Shown here in pieces: positions 34,951 through 42,905 of a stretch of 64,000 nucleotides of DNA (position 1 is its first letter; each line of letters opens with the position of its first letter). Made by a program: the position numbers and the translations under genes. Under the pieces are notes generated by a model that was not told where the DNA came from, ran no database searches, and was given only the letters and a program-made list of their open reading frames with translations. The DNA is from Chelativorans sp. (GTDB taxonomy: Bacteria; Pseudomonadota; Alphaproteobacteria; Rhizobiales; Rhizobiaceae): NCBI RefSeq assembly GCF_031180965.1, contig NZ_JAPSLH010000003.1, positions 177,501 through 241,500 on the forward strand, read 5' to 3'.

Positions 34951-35841
34951 TCAATGATCGGGGAAGACGAGGGACCGGTGCACGCCAAGCCCTGCCAAGG
35001 TGCCGTCGCCCACGGCGAGGGCGACCGCACCCGCTGGGCGTCCGGCATCACCGCAGGCAAATACACCCGGCACCGAGGTCTGCTTGATGGAATCTGTCTT
35101 GATGTATGTGCCGACCGCGCCCTGATCGAGGTCGCAGCCGAGCTGCTCGGCCAGCGTGGTCGATAGGCGCGTGACCGTGGCCGTGAAGACGCCGGCGAGC
35201 GAGAAGACCCGTCCGTCGCGCAGCACCACATCGGCCTTGCCGGCGATGTTCTCGACGAGTTCGGTTTCGATCGCCACCTCGCGCCGCTGAAGCTGCGCCC
35301 TCTCCTCCTCGGTCGGGGCGAAGGCGCCGTTCAGAAAGAAGATGGTCTTGCCCCATTCCGGCAGGAGGAGCGCGTGGTGCATGGAGGAAGGGGAAGTGGC
35401 GATGACGCCGATCGGGCCGCCGCCCAGCTCGTATCCATGGCAATAGGGGCAGTGGAAGACGCTCTTGCCCCAACGCTCCGCGAGGCCGGGGACCTGCGGC
35501 AGGTCGTCCACCACGCCGATCGCGAGCACGAGCCGGCGTGCCTCGTAGCTTTCTCCGCCGGAGGTGCGGACCGCGAAGCCCGAACTTGTCTTTTCCACCC
35601 AATCCGCCCGTGCTTCCTTCCATTCGACCGTGGGATAGGCCGCGACTTCGGCGCGGGCACGGGCAGCGATCTCGCTGGCGGGAGTCCCGTCCTGAGTGAG
35701 GAAGCCGTGCGACGTCTCCGCAAAGCGGTTACGGCGCTTGCCTTCGTCGATCACCAGCACCCTTCGCCGGGCACGGCCGAGCTGCAGCGTCGCTGCGAGG
35801 CCGGCATAGCTGCCGCCTACCACTATTGCGTCATAGGTCAT
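34951..35841 (-). CDS. FAD-dependent oxidoreductase, thioredoxin-reductase-like
   Basis: The 296-residue protein has the FAD Rossmann motif at the start (DAIVVGGSYAGLAATLQLGRARRRVLVIDEGKRRNRFA) and the redox segment VFHCPYCHGYELGG. The CPYC replaces the CxxC disulphide of true thioredoxin reductases in the same place. A second FAD segment, GVFACGDAGRPAGAVALAVGDGTLAG, closes the protein. It is about 20 residues shorter than TrxB. It is probably a disulphide or quinone-type reductase. Its start overlaps the end of the Rrf2 regulator gene by 11 bases, so the two are coupled. Confidence 0.87.
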   Translation of the reverse strand: MTYDAIVVGGSYAGLAATLQLGRARRRVLVIDEGKRRNRFAETSHGFLTQDGTPASEIAARARAEVAAYPTVEWKEARADWVEKTSSGFAVRTSGGESYEARRLVLAIGVVDDLPQVPGLAERWGKSVFHCPYCHGYELGGGPIGVIATSPSSMHHALLLPEWGKTIFFLNGAFAPTEEERAQLQRREVAIETELVENIAGKADVVLRDGRVFSLAGVFTATVTRLSTTLAEQLGCDLDQGAVGTYIKTDSIKQTSVPGVFACGDAGRPAGAVALAVGDGTLAGLGVHRSLVFPDH

Positions 35842-36292
35842 GATTGTGCCTTTGCTTGTGGCTGTGCCGGTAGGCGAGGCTCGAGCGATAGTCTTCTGCC
35901 AGCTTAGCTAGGGTAATGTCCCCTAACCGGCCAATGAGAAATGCCTCCGCCTCGCGGAATGCACCGGCAAGCGACCTGTTTACCGCCTGCTCGACGAGGC
36001 AGGACGGGTTCTCCAGGTGAAAGCCGATCGCGAGCACGCCCGGCGCGCCGAGGGCGTCGTAAATATCCTTCAGAGTGACTTGAGAGAGATCGCAGGCCAA
36101 TTCCCATCCGCCGCCATGGCCCTTCGCCGACCGGACAATGCCCCTCTCGCGCAGCCCTGCCATGGTGCGCCGGACGACCACGGCGTTGGTTTGCATGCAG
36201 GAGGCGAGCTCGGCAGAGGTCATCGGCCGCCCCTGCTCTGCCATGTGGAGCAAGGCATGGAGGATCCCGGAAAGTCTGCTGTCCCGCCTCAT
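35831..36292 (-). CDS. Rrf2-family transcriptional regulator
   Basis: The 153-residue protein has the Rrf2 winged helix: MRRDSRLSGILHALLHMAEQGRPMTSAELASCMQTNAVVVRRTMAGLRERGIVRSAKGHGGGWELACD. GGGW is the usual wing. There is only one cysteine in the usual iron-sulphur region (NPSCLVEQAV), so a cluster is unlikely and a single-thiol redox or ligand mechanism is more probable, as in the YwgB/SaiR-like subgroup. Two starts are possible (36292 and 36304); the palindrome at 36289-36306 overlaps both, which fits autorepression. Confidence 0.85.
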   Translation of the reverse strand: MRRDSRLSGILHALLHMAEQGRPMTSAELASCMQTNAVVVRRTMAGLRERGIVRSAKGHGGGWELACDLSQVTLKDIYDALGAPGVLAIGFHLENPSCLVEQAVNRSLAGAFREAEAFLIGRLGDITLAKLAEDYRSSLAYRHSHKQRHNHDL

Positions 36293-36313
36293 GTAACAAT
36301 ACATGATACATGA
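36289..36313. promoter_or_regulatory. palindrome TCATGTAACAATACATGA at the Rrf2 start codon
   Basis: Arms TCATGTA and TACATGA flank four bases, and a third TACATGA half-site follows immediately (36307-36313). The repeat overlaps the start codon of the Rrf2 gene, so a bound repressor would block its transcription or translation. A dimeric regulator bound by two half-sites plus a third is a common operator form. Confidence 0.6.
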
Positions 36314-36403
36314 TTCCGGCTACGTCAAGAGACAACCGCGGAAAAATGAACCTTGCGGAGCGCAGGGAAGATCGGCGATTGCGGACTGGACGCAGGAGGC
36401 ACC

Positions 36404-37159
36404 ATGGAAAAGGAAGCGAAAATCCCGATCCTCGAAACCGACGCGGAGGCGATCCGGCTCGCCAAGACCTTGCTACGGGCCGCCCGCTTCGGCGCGCTCG
36501 CCACGCTCGATCCAGCGGACGGCGCGCCGCTTGCCACGCGCGTGGCGGTGGCGACCGCCATGGACGGCGCCCCCCTCGTTCTTGTCTCAGCGCTTTCGGC
36601 GCACACGCAGGCGCTCGAGGCCGACCCGCGCTGCTCGTTGCTCCTCGGCGAGCCGGGAAAGGGGGATCCCCTCGCCCATCCTCGCCTGACTATCAAGGCT
36701 CGCGCGGAGAAACTGGAGCGCGGCACGACCATCTGGGCTCATGCCGAGCGGCGCTATCTCAACCGTCATCCGAAGGCGAAGCTCTATGCCGGCTTTGCCG
36801 ATTTCGCCTTCTTCCGCCTCGTGCCCGAAGGAGCGCTTTTGATCGGCGGCTTCGCGCGCGCCTATCGGCTCAAGCGCGACGACCTTTTGGCGGCGGGACC
36901 GCTCGAAGGGTTCGAGGAGGTGGAGGAAGGCGTCATCAGGCATATGAACGAGGATCATGCCGACGCGGTCGCCAACTACGCCGCTCATTTCACCGGTGCT
37001 GAAGGAGGCAAATGGCTACTGACCGGCATCGATCCTGAGGGCATCGACCTCGCCAAGGGAGACGAAGTCCGCCGCGTCTTCTTCGAGGAGCGGGTGGGGG
37101 ATACGGCCGACATTCGGCCGACCCTTGTCGCCATGGCGAAAAAAGCGCGCGGCATCTGA
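36404..37159 (+). CDS. HugZ-like pyridoxamine 5'-phosphate oxidase-family protein
   Basis: The 251-residue protein has an N-terminal split-barrel flavin-type domain (RAARFGALATLDPADGAPLATRVAVATAMDGAPLVLVSALSAHTQALEADPRCSLLLGE) and a C-terminal DUF2470-type domain (VIRHMNEDHADAVANYAAHF) with the HMNxDH motif. This combination is the HugZ/HutZ family, some members of which bind heme and support iron uptake from heme. No heme-uptake genes adjoin it. AGGAGG lies before the ATG at good spacing. It runs one base short of the next gene. Confidence 0.87.
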   Translation: MEKEAKIPILETDAEAIRLAKTLLRAARFGALATLDPADGAPLATRVAVATAMDGAPLVLVSALSAHTQALEADPRCSLLLGEPGKGDPLAHPRLTIKARAEKLERGTTIWAHAERRYLNRHPKAKLYAGFADFAFFRLVPEGALLIGGFARAYRLKRDDLLAAGPLEGFEEVEEGVIRHMNEDHADAVANYAAHFTGAEGGKWLLTGIDPEGIDLAKGDEVRRVFFEERVGDTADIRPTLVAMAKKARGI

Positions 37160-37160
37160 G

Positions 37161-37958
37161 ATGCGCGACTTCATTCGCATCCAGGATCCCGAGGACCCGC
37201 GGATCGCCACCTATCGCGACGTCCGCGAACGCGACCTTGTTGGCCGGCAAGGCCGCTTCATCGCAGAGGGCAAGGTGGTGCTGAATGTCCTCTTCCGGGC
37301 ATCGCGCTTTGCCCCCGAATCCGTGTTCCTGCGCGAGAACCGTGTGCCCGGGCTGGAGGAACTGATTTCACACGTGCCCGAGGACGTGCCCGTCTATGTG
37401 GCGGGCGGTGCAGTCATGGACGCCATTGCCGGCTTCCATATGCATCGGGGCGTGCTCGCGATCGGCCTGCGCGGCAATGAAGAGGCTCCAGAAGCATTGC
37501 TGGCCCAACTTCCGGAGACGGCAGTGGTGGTAGCGCTCTCAGGCATCGCCAATCACGACAATATGGGCGCCATCTTCCGCAACGCCGCGGCTTTCGGGGC
37601 GGACGCCGTGATCCTGGACAGCGATTGCTGCGATCCGCTCTACCGCAAGGCGATACGTGTTTCCGTGGGGGCGGCTCTGAAAGTGCCTTTTGCGCGAGGA
37701 GGAAGCGCGGCCGCCATCGTGGAGGCGCTTGCGGCGCAGGGTTTTGAGACCCTTGCCTTGAGCCCGAGCGGGAAACACGACATTGCCACGATCGAGCGGG
37801 CACCGCGCACGGCCGTTCTGCTGGGAGCCGAAGGTCCCGGCCTGCCACCGACGCTCCTTGAGCGCCTGCCATCCGTGAGGATCCCGATGCGCGCGGATTT
37901 CGACAGTCTCAACGTGGCCGCCGCGTCTGCGATCGCGCTGCACCGGCTTTGGCGGTAG
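37161..37958 (+). CDS. TrmH/SpoU-family RNA 2'-O-methyltransferase
   Basis: The 265-residue protein has a substrate-recognition N-terminus (GRFIAEGKVVLNVLFRASRF) and the SPOUT knot with its three motifs: NHDNMGAIFRNAAAFGADAVIL, LLGAEGPGLPPTLLE and VRIPMRADFDSLNVAAASAIALHRL. These bind S-adenosylmethionine and methylate a ribose in tRNA or rRNA. The target is not predictable. The ATG follows the preceding stop by one base, so the two genes are translationally linked. Confidence 0.93.
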   Translation: MRDFIRIQDPEDPRIATYRDVRERDLVGRQGRFIAEGKVVLNVLFRASRFAPESVFLRENRVPGLEELISHVPEDVPVYVAGGAVMDAIAGFHMHRGVLAIGLRGNEEAPEALLAQLPETAVVVALSGIANHDNMGAIFRNAAAFGADAVILDSDCCDPLYRKAIRVSVGAALKVPFARGGSAAAIVEALAAQGFETLALSPSGKHDIATIERAPRTAVLLGAEGPGLPPTLLERLPSVRIPMRADFDSLNVAAASAIALHRLWR

Positions 37959-39176
37959 CTATTCCGCGGGTGTGGTCTCCCGCAGCGCCTTCACCCGGTC
38001 AGCGAGACTGAGCGGCCTTTCGTCGTCCGCCGGCGGCGCGGGCTGCGACAGGGCCTTCTCGATGGGGGATTCGGGCCCGTCCAATGTGGCGGCGAGGTTC
38101 ACGACTTCGGCCGCAAGCGACGAGATACGCTCGCGCAAAGCCTGGTCTCCAGACCCTTCCTCGGAAGCCGAGGCCGCAAGCTCGGCGCGCAGCTTCTTGT
38201 TCTCGCGCATAAGCGTGGCGATGCGCGACTGCAGCCGGGCGACTTCGGACTTGCGCGCACCAGGCAGTCCCGTAACGGGCTTCTCGCCGTTTGCAGCGGC
38301 GACGAGGGAAGAAATCTGGAATGAAAGGTCGGCAACTTGCGTCGTCAGCGGCGCCGTCTCCTGATTGGCTTCCGCGGCGACAGCGGGACCGTTCCCCCCT
38401 GGGACCGCGGTTTCCTTCAGCTTGAGCTTCAGGCGCGCAACTTCCTTTTCCCGCCGCTCCAGCTTCTCCTCGCGAGTAGAGAGCGTGGCCACCATGCCTT
38501 CCAGCCTACGCTCCAGATCGGCGGCACGCTTTTTCTCCACGCGCAGCGCCTCTTCGGCCTTGGCCTTCTCCGCCAGGGCATCGCGCGCTGCCCTGTCGGC
38601 GTCCTTCCGCTGATTGCGCAGAAGACTGATCGAGTCGTTCAGCCGCTCGATATCCCCCTCCCGGGAGACAAGCTCGATCTGCCTGGTGCTGAGGGTGAGG
38701 CTCGCCTCTTCATAAAGGCGCGAGAGCTCTTCCACCTCGCCTTGGCGGTCGCGAAGCTGGCGTTCCGTCTCCGCCAGCCTTGCCGTGAGCGTCTTGAGTT
38801 CCGCCTGGCGCTCGGCGAGCCGGGCCACCAGGTCGTTGCGCTCGGTTTCGAGCTGAGCCACGGCATCGTCCCTCTCGCCGTTGAGCTCCTCCAGGTTCTT
38901 GACCTCTTCGCGAAGGCGATTGATCTCGATGAGGTCCGCAGCCGCCTTCTTCTTGACCGCCTCAGACTTCATCTCCAGCCGGCGCATCGCCATGGCGTAT
39001 TCGGCCTTCACGGCGTCGATCTCGGCCTGCAGTTCCTCCCGCGACATGGGCAGGGAGGCTTCGAGGCGCCTACGCATCAGTTTGCCAGCGCGCCGCCAAA
39101 GGATTGGCGCCAGCGCAAGGGCAAGCGTGGCGGCGGCAAGGAAGCCGAGGATGAAGGACAGAACGCTTTGAAACAC
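37959..39176 (-). CDS. membrane-anchored coiled-coil protein, unknown function
   Basis: The 405-residue protein has one N-terminal transmembrane helix (VLSFILGFLAAATLALALAPILW) followed by a very long coiled coil from about residue 45 to 255, rich in E, R, L and K heptads (DLIEINRLREEVKNLEELNGERDD, ALAEKAKAEEALRVEKKRAADLERR). A linker and a second coiled coil with GLPGARKSEVARLQSRIATLMRENKKLRAELAA follow. The C-terminus ends LSLADRVKALRETTPAE. It resembles an envelope or division scaffold in architecture only. It is convergent with the methyltransferase gene. Confidence 0.75.
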   Translation of the reverse strand: MFQSVLSFILGFLAAATLALALAPILWRRAGKLMRRRLEASLPMSREELQAEIDAVKAEYAMAMRRLEMKSEAVKKKAAADLIEINRLREEVKNLEELNGERDDAVAQLETERNDLVARLAERQAELKTLTARLAETERQLRDRQGEVEELSRLYEEASLTLSTRQIELVSREGDIERLNDSISLLRNQRKDADRAARDALAEKAKAEEALRVEKKRAADLERRLEGMVATLSTREEKLERREKEVARLKLKLKETAVPGGNGPAVAAEANQETAPLTTQVADLSFQISSLVAAANGEKPVTGLPGARKSEVARLQSRIATLMRENKKLRAELAASASEEGSGDQALRERISSLAAEVVNLAATLDGPESPIEKALSQPAPPADDERPLSLADRVKALRETTPAE

Positions 39177-39254
39177 GAGGCGACGGATCCGACGAGAGGT
39201 GCCCTCATACTCTGCCCGGCGGGCAGCAAGAAATCCAGTGCCCTAAACGCCGCG

Positions 39255-39863
39255 TCAGAACGGGTTCCAGGTTGGTTGCGCCGTCATTTTCAGATAACCC
39301 ACATTGACGCCGAGCCGCGCCCCGACCCCGGTGCGGATCGGCACGATGAGCACCGGCCCGTTCTTGAGCACGTTGAAGCCGAGCCCGGCGACGATATAGG
39401 CTGAGCCCGCGACTCCCATATATCGCTTATAGAGAGCATTCACCTGGTCGAGATTGTAGACCAGGATCATCACACGTGAGCCTTGTGCGCCGAAATCCCA
39501 ACCGAGCGAGGGCCCCTGCCAATAAGCGCCGTGGTCGCCTGCATTCTTGGTGTAGAGCGTGCCCTCGCCATAGGTGAGGCCGCCCACGATGGCACCCGAG
39601 CCCTCCTGGCCGAGCACATAGCCATTGGGGAGTCCGTAGGTTGAGAAGATTTTCTCGACGAGCGTTGCGAGGCCGCCCGTCGTCGCTCCGAAGAAGTTGC
39701 TCCCGGCCTCGACGATCTCCTCCATCGTATACGCGCCGCTCTGCGCGCGCGCCGAGGGTTGAGGCAGAACAACCAGAGCCGCCAGTACGGCCAGCGCCAC
39801 GAAAGCGAGGCGGGCGGCGCGGCCCGATCCGGGAATTCCTTTCTTGAACAGGCTGGATAGCAT
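39255..39863 (-). CDS. eipA: EipA-like periplasmic protein (DUF1134)
   Basis: The 202-residue protein has a signal peptide (SGRAARLAFVALAVLAALVVLPQPSARAQSG) and the DUF1134 body, with GYVLGQEGSGAIVGGLTYGEGTLY, GAYWQGPSLGWDFGAQGSRVMILVYNL and the closing RTGVGARLGVNVGYLKMTAQPTWNPF. In Brucella the homologue EipA is a beta-barrel periplasmic protein needed for envelope integrity and is activated directly by CtrA. The gene lies beside the CtrA locus here. AAGGAG lies nine bases before this ATG. The upstream bases contain only an imperfect TTAA-N7-TTGT site on the minus strand. Confidence 0.88.
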   Translation of the reverse strand: MLSSLFKKGIPGSGRAARLAFVALAVLAALVVLPQPSARAQSGAYTMEEIVEAGSNFFGATTGGLATLVEKIFSTYGLPNGYVLGQEGSGAIVGGLTYGEGTLYTKNAGDHGAYWQGPSLGWDFGAQGSRVMILVYNLDQVNALYKRYMGVAGSAYIVAGLGFNVLKNGPVLIVPIRTGVGARLGVNVGYLKMTAQPTWNPF

Positions 39864-40135
39864 CGGTTTCATCTCCTTGTGAGCGAGGTCGCGCCACTTT
39901 CCGCGAATCGCCAACGTCGTCCCGATTGCGAACAATTGGAGGTTAAGACGTAATTCTTTTTCAACCATTAAAGCGCGTCGGCGCCCTCAGGAATCCGGGG
40001 CGGCGGAAGATACGTGGTGCCGCAGTTTATTGCTCCCAGCCCGATCCTGTGTAACCAAGGTCACCATTCTGGACAGCGCGATTCGCAGGGATAGCATGGC
40101 CCTGCCGTGTTGATTTCGCCTAGGGGACGTTGAAA

Positions 40136-40765
40136 ATGACCGAAGTTTTCTCGATCAGCGCGCCGGACCTCGCCGCCCTTTTGTGCAGCCGCGTCTGCCA
40201 CGATATCATCTCGCCGGTCGGCGCGATCAACAACGGACTGGAGTTGCTCGACGAAGGCGGCGCGGATGAAGACGCCATGCAGCTGATCCGCACCAGCGCC
40301 ATCAACGCCTCGGCACGGCTGCAATTCGCTCGCATCGCCTTCGGCGCGGCCGGATCTGCCGGCATGCAGATCGACACGGGTGACGCGGAAGCGGTGGCGA
40401 ACGCTTTCATCCGGAACGAGAAGCCCGAGCTTGAATGGAGCGGCGGCCGCGCGCTCCTGCCCAAGAACAAGGTGAAGCTGCTTTTGAACCTTCTCCTGAT
40501 CGCCAACGCCGCGATCCCGAGGGGCGGCAAGTTGCGCGTAAGGCTTGAAAACCTGGAGACCGCGCCGGTGTTCACGCTGGTCGCGCAGGGGCCGATGATC
40601 CGGGTGCCTGCCAAATTCCTCGAGCTTCATGCGGGAAGGCAGCTCGAGGAGCCCATCGATGCCCATAGCGTGCAGTTCTATTACACGCTGCTGCTTGCGC
40701 GCGAGACCGGCATGACGATTTCTATCCACGGCTCCGCGGAAGAGATCGTGTTGAAAGCCGCTTAA
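40136..40765 (+). CDS. chpT: ChpT-type histidine phosphotransferase
   Basis: The 209-residue protein passes phosphate from CckA to CtrA and CpdR in the cell-cycle relay. The phosphorylated His is near residue 22 in SRVCHDIISPVGAINNGLELL, an N-terminal helical-hairpin dimerisation domain. The remainder is a degenerate histidine-kinase-like ATPase fold (LLLNLLLIANAAIPRGGKLRV), without an N-box that could bind ATP. The ATG at 40136 is preceded by GGGGA; a TTG two codons earlier is possible. The order chpT, receiver, ctrA is conserved in rhizobia. Confidence 0.9.
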   Translation: MTEVFSISAPDLAALLCSRVCHDIISPVGAINNGLELLDEGGADEDAMQLIRTSAINASARLQFARIAFGAAGSAGMQIDTGDAEAVANAFIRNEKPELEWSGGRALLPKNKVKLLLNLLLIANAAIPRGGKLRVRLENLETAPVFTLVAQGPMIRVPAKFLELHAGRQLEEPIDAHSVQFYYTLLLARETGMTISIHGSAEEIVLKAA

Positions 40766-40846
40766 CACCACCTTTACCGTACTTGTTGGTGCACCCTTTA
40801 CGGGTATTTGCTACAAGCACGAGATTGCGCAGCAAGCGGGTTGGCG

Positions 40847-41215
40847 ATGAAGCGCTGCCTGATTATTGATGATTCCAGCGTTATCCGCATGGTCGCTAAG
40901 AGGATCCTTGGCGGCCCGGAGATGCTCGTGGCCGAAGCCGCCACGGCGCGCGAGGCGCTCGACATCTGCGTACACGGGATGCCCGACATAGTGATGGTCG
41001 ACTACCGCCTGCCGGATATGGATTCTTGCGAGCTGACGGCCCGGCTGATGGCAATCGAATGCGACCGTAAGCCGACCATCCTCTTGTGCATGTGCGAATT
41101 CGATGTCGGTCTCCTCATGCGCGCGAAACGGGCCGGCGCCAACGGCCATATCATGAAGCCCTTCACGCGCGCCCAGCTCCTCGAAAGCTTTCGCGAATTC
41201 CAGATCGCCGCCTGA
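40847..41215 (+). CDS. single-domain response regulator
   Basis: The 122-residue protein is a lone receiver domain: acidic pair in LIIDDSS, phospho-acceptor Asp near residue 52 (IVMVDYRLPDMD) and the Lys of GHIMKPF. The conserved Thr/Ser after the fourth strand is replaced by Cys (PTILLCMCEF, Cys81). It has no output domain, so it may relay or drain phosphate or regulate by protein contact. Between chpT and ctrA it is a candidate partner of the CckA-ChpT-CtrA relay. Start at ATG 40847 lacks a strong ribosome site. Confidence 0.85.
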   Translation: MKRCLIIDDSSVIRMVAKRILGGPEMLVAEAATAREALDICVHGMPDIVMVDYRLPDMDSCELTARLMAIECDRKPTILLCMCEFDVGLLMRAKRAGANGHIMKPFTRAQLLESFREFQIAA

Positions 41216-41228
41216 CCGCGAAAGCAGG

Positions 41229-41254
41229 AAGCCCGGCGCATGGCCGGGCTTTTC
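41229..41254 (+). terminator. terminator between the receiver gene and ctrA
   Basis: AAGCCCGGC (41229-41237) pairs with GCCGGGCTT (41243-41251) across a five-base loop, followed by TTTC. The genes on either side are convergent, so the hairpin can end both transcripts. Confidence 0.8.
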
Positions 41255-41275
41255 TGGTGCATTCTGAGGGCGGAA

Positions 41276-41971
41276 TCAGGCGCTTTCGCGGATTTCCTCG
41301 GGCTCGCGCAGCACATAGCCGCGGCCCCACACCGTTTCGATATAGTTTTGCCCGCCGGAGGCGGTGTCCAGCTTCTTGCGCAGCTTGCAGATGAAGACAT
41401 CGATGATCTTCAGCTCGGGCTCGTCCATGCCACCATAGAGGTGGTTGAGGAACATTTCCTTTGTAAGCGTGGTGCCCTTGCGCAGCGAAAGGAGCTCCAG
41501 CATCTGGTATTCCTTGCCGGTGAGGTGAACGCGCTGGCCTGCCACCTCGACGGTTTTCGCGTCAAGATTGACCACCAGATCGCCCGTGGTAATGATCGAC
41601 TGCGCATGGCCCTTGGAGCGGCGGACGATGGCGTGAATGCGCGCAACCAACTCGTCCTTGTGAAACGGCTTGGTCATATAGTCGTCGGCGCCGAAACCAA
41701 GGCCCCTCACCTTGTCCTCGATGCCCGCCATGCCCGAAAGGATCAGGATCGGCGTCTTGACCTTGGAAAGGCGCAGCGTCCTCAGGACTTCGTAGCCCGA
41801 CATATCGGGAAGATTGAGGTCGAGGAGGATGATGTCGTAGTCGTACAACTTGCCGAGATCGACGCCCTCTTCGCCGAGATCGGTCGTATACACGTTGAAA
41901 CTCTCCGACTTGAGCATCAGCTCGATGCTCTGTGCGGTCGCACTGTCGTCTTCAATCAGCAAAACGCGCAT
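41276..41971 (-). CDS. ctrA: cell-cycle response regulator CtrA
   Basis: The 231-residue protein is an OmpR-family regulator. The receiver has [20 protein letters not shown] with the phosphorylated Asp51 in [11 protein letters not shown]. The winged-helix output domain has [35 protein letters not shown] and [37 protein letters not shown]. These match CtrA of alphaproteobacteria almost residue for residue. It controls flagellar, division and pilus genes and blocks replication initiation. The ATG follows GGGGAATAAG. Its upstream region has CtrA- and CcrM-type sites. Confidence 0.97.
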   Translation of the reverse strand: MRVLLIEDDSATAQSIELMLKSESFNVYTTDLGEEGVDLGKLYDYDIILLDLNLPDMSGYEVLRTLRLSKVKTPILILSGMAGIEDKVRGLGFGADDYMTKPFHKDELVARIHAIVRRSKGHAQSIITTGDLVVNLDAKTVEVAGQRVHLTGKEYQMLELLSLRKGTTLTKEMFLNHLYGGMDEPELKIIDVFICKLRKKLDTASGGQNYIETVWGRGYVLREPEEIRESA

Positions 41972-42050
41972 CTTATTCCCCTTTTCCGCCGCCGACCGGG
42001 ACTGGCAGGCATCCGGCGCGGAGCAGTGACCACCTGACCGGAAGCTGCCA

Positions 42051-42142
42051 GTTAATGGTTAACAATATCTGATTCGCTTCGGATCGCGCTAAGAGCTTTT
42101 TTCAGCTTTCGCCGACACACTATTGAATCGAAACGCTGAATC
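42051..42142. promoter_or_regulatory. CtrA-like sites and three GANTC sites upstream of ctrA
   Basis: GTTAATGGTTAAC at 42051-42063 reads GTTAACCATTAAC on the ctrA strand, with the rhizobial CtrA half-site TTAACCAT. GANTC sites, methylated by CcrM in this group, follow at 42071-42075 (GATTC), 42125-42129 and 42138-42142 (both GAATC). In Caulobacter and rhizobia ctrA is controlled by its own product and by CcrM methylation of such sites. Actual binding is inferred. The remaining parts of this 425-base gap show no other gene. Confidence 0.6.
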
Positions 42143-42396
42143 AGCCTCATGCCTCTCCGCCTCCAGCTCCGGCGCCACTCGCCGGAGTGAACCCGTGCTG
42201 ACATTGCCCGCCAGGCGCGAGCCCCGAAATTTTTACCGCGCCTTAAGCCATCGACCTTATGATTAACAATGCCCGTAAATGAATGGTTACTGCCGGTGAG
42301 CTTCTTTAGGATTTTGTTTTCCAAAGCCGGGGCTGCTCGGTGAGAGGAGCATCGAGGTGAATTCGGTTATGCGTCCGCGTTTCTGGGAGTGGATAG

Positions 42397-42768
42397 ATGA
42401 AAGCACGTGAGAACCTGGTTCGGCTGAAGCAATTTCAGCTGAACGAGAAGCGCCGCCGCATGGCCCAGCTCGATGCGATGATCGCCGAATTCGACCGCAT
42501 GGCCGCCGAGCTGGAAGCGCAGATCCTCGCCGAGGAAGCAAAGACCGGCATCACCGACCAGAACCACTTCGCCTACCCGACCTTCGCCAAGGCCGCGCGC
42601 CTGCGCCGTGACAATCTCAGGACGTCGCAGTCCGAGCTTCTGCAGCAGAAGGAGCAGGCAGCATTGGAGTTCGCCGAGGCGGAAGCCGAGCTCAAGAAGG
42701 CCGAAGCTCTCGAACTGCGCGATGCCAAGCGCGGAGGCGACGACACGCCGCGGGCAGCGGCTGGCTGA
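42397..42768 (+). CDS. FliJ-like coiled-coil protein
   Basis: The 123-residue product MKARENLVRLKQFQLNEKRR is almost entirely helical with heptad repeats (RRMAQLDAMIAEFDRMAAELEAQILAEEAKTG), as in the flagellar export chaperone FliJ. A hinge (ITDQNHFAYPTFAKAARLRRDNL) precedes the second helix. Rhizobial ctrA loci commonly carry such a gene divergent from ctrA. The flagellar role follows from the family assignment, which is weak for coiled coils. It may be driven by the ctrA regulatory region. Confidence 0.7.
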   Translation: MKARENLVRLKQFQLNEKRRRMAQLDAMIAEFDRMAAELEAQILAEEAKTGITDQNHFAYPTFAKAARLRRDNLRTSQSELLQQKEQAALEFAEAEAELKKAEALELRDAKRGGDDTPRAAAG

Positions 42769-42905
42769 CGCGGCGGAGCTTCTTCGCCCATCAACCGCCG
42801 CAGGCGCGCGGCGGTAACCTTCTGCAAAACGCCATTCCCTATTTGCCCTGACAGCACCAATTCAATACGGATTGGGGCGGCGTTTCCGTTGCGAAGAGCT
42901 GAGCG

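Noticed and set aside
39864..40135. A CtrA box upstream of eipA
   Set aside because: Only imperfect TTAA-N7-TTGT matches were found, not strong enough to list as a site, although CtrA control of eipA is known in Brucella.
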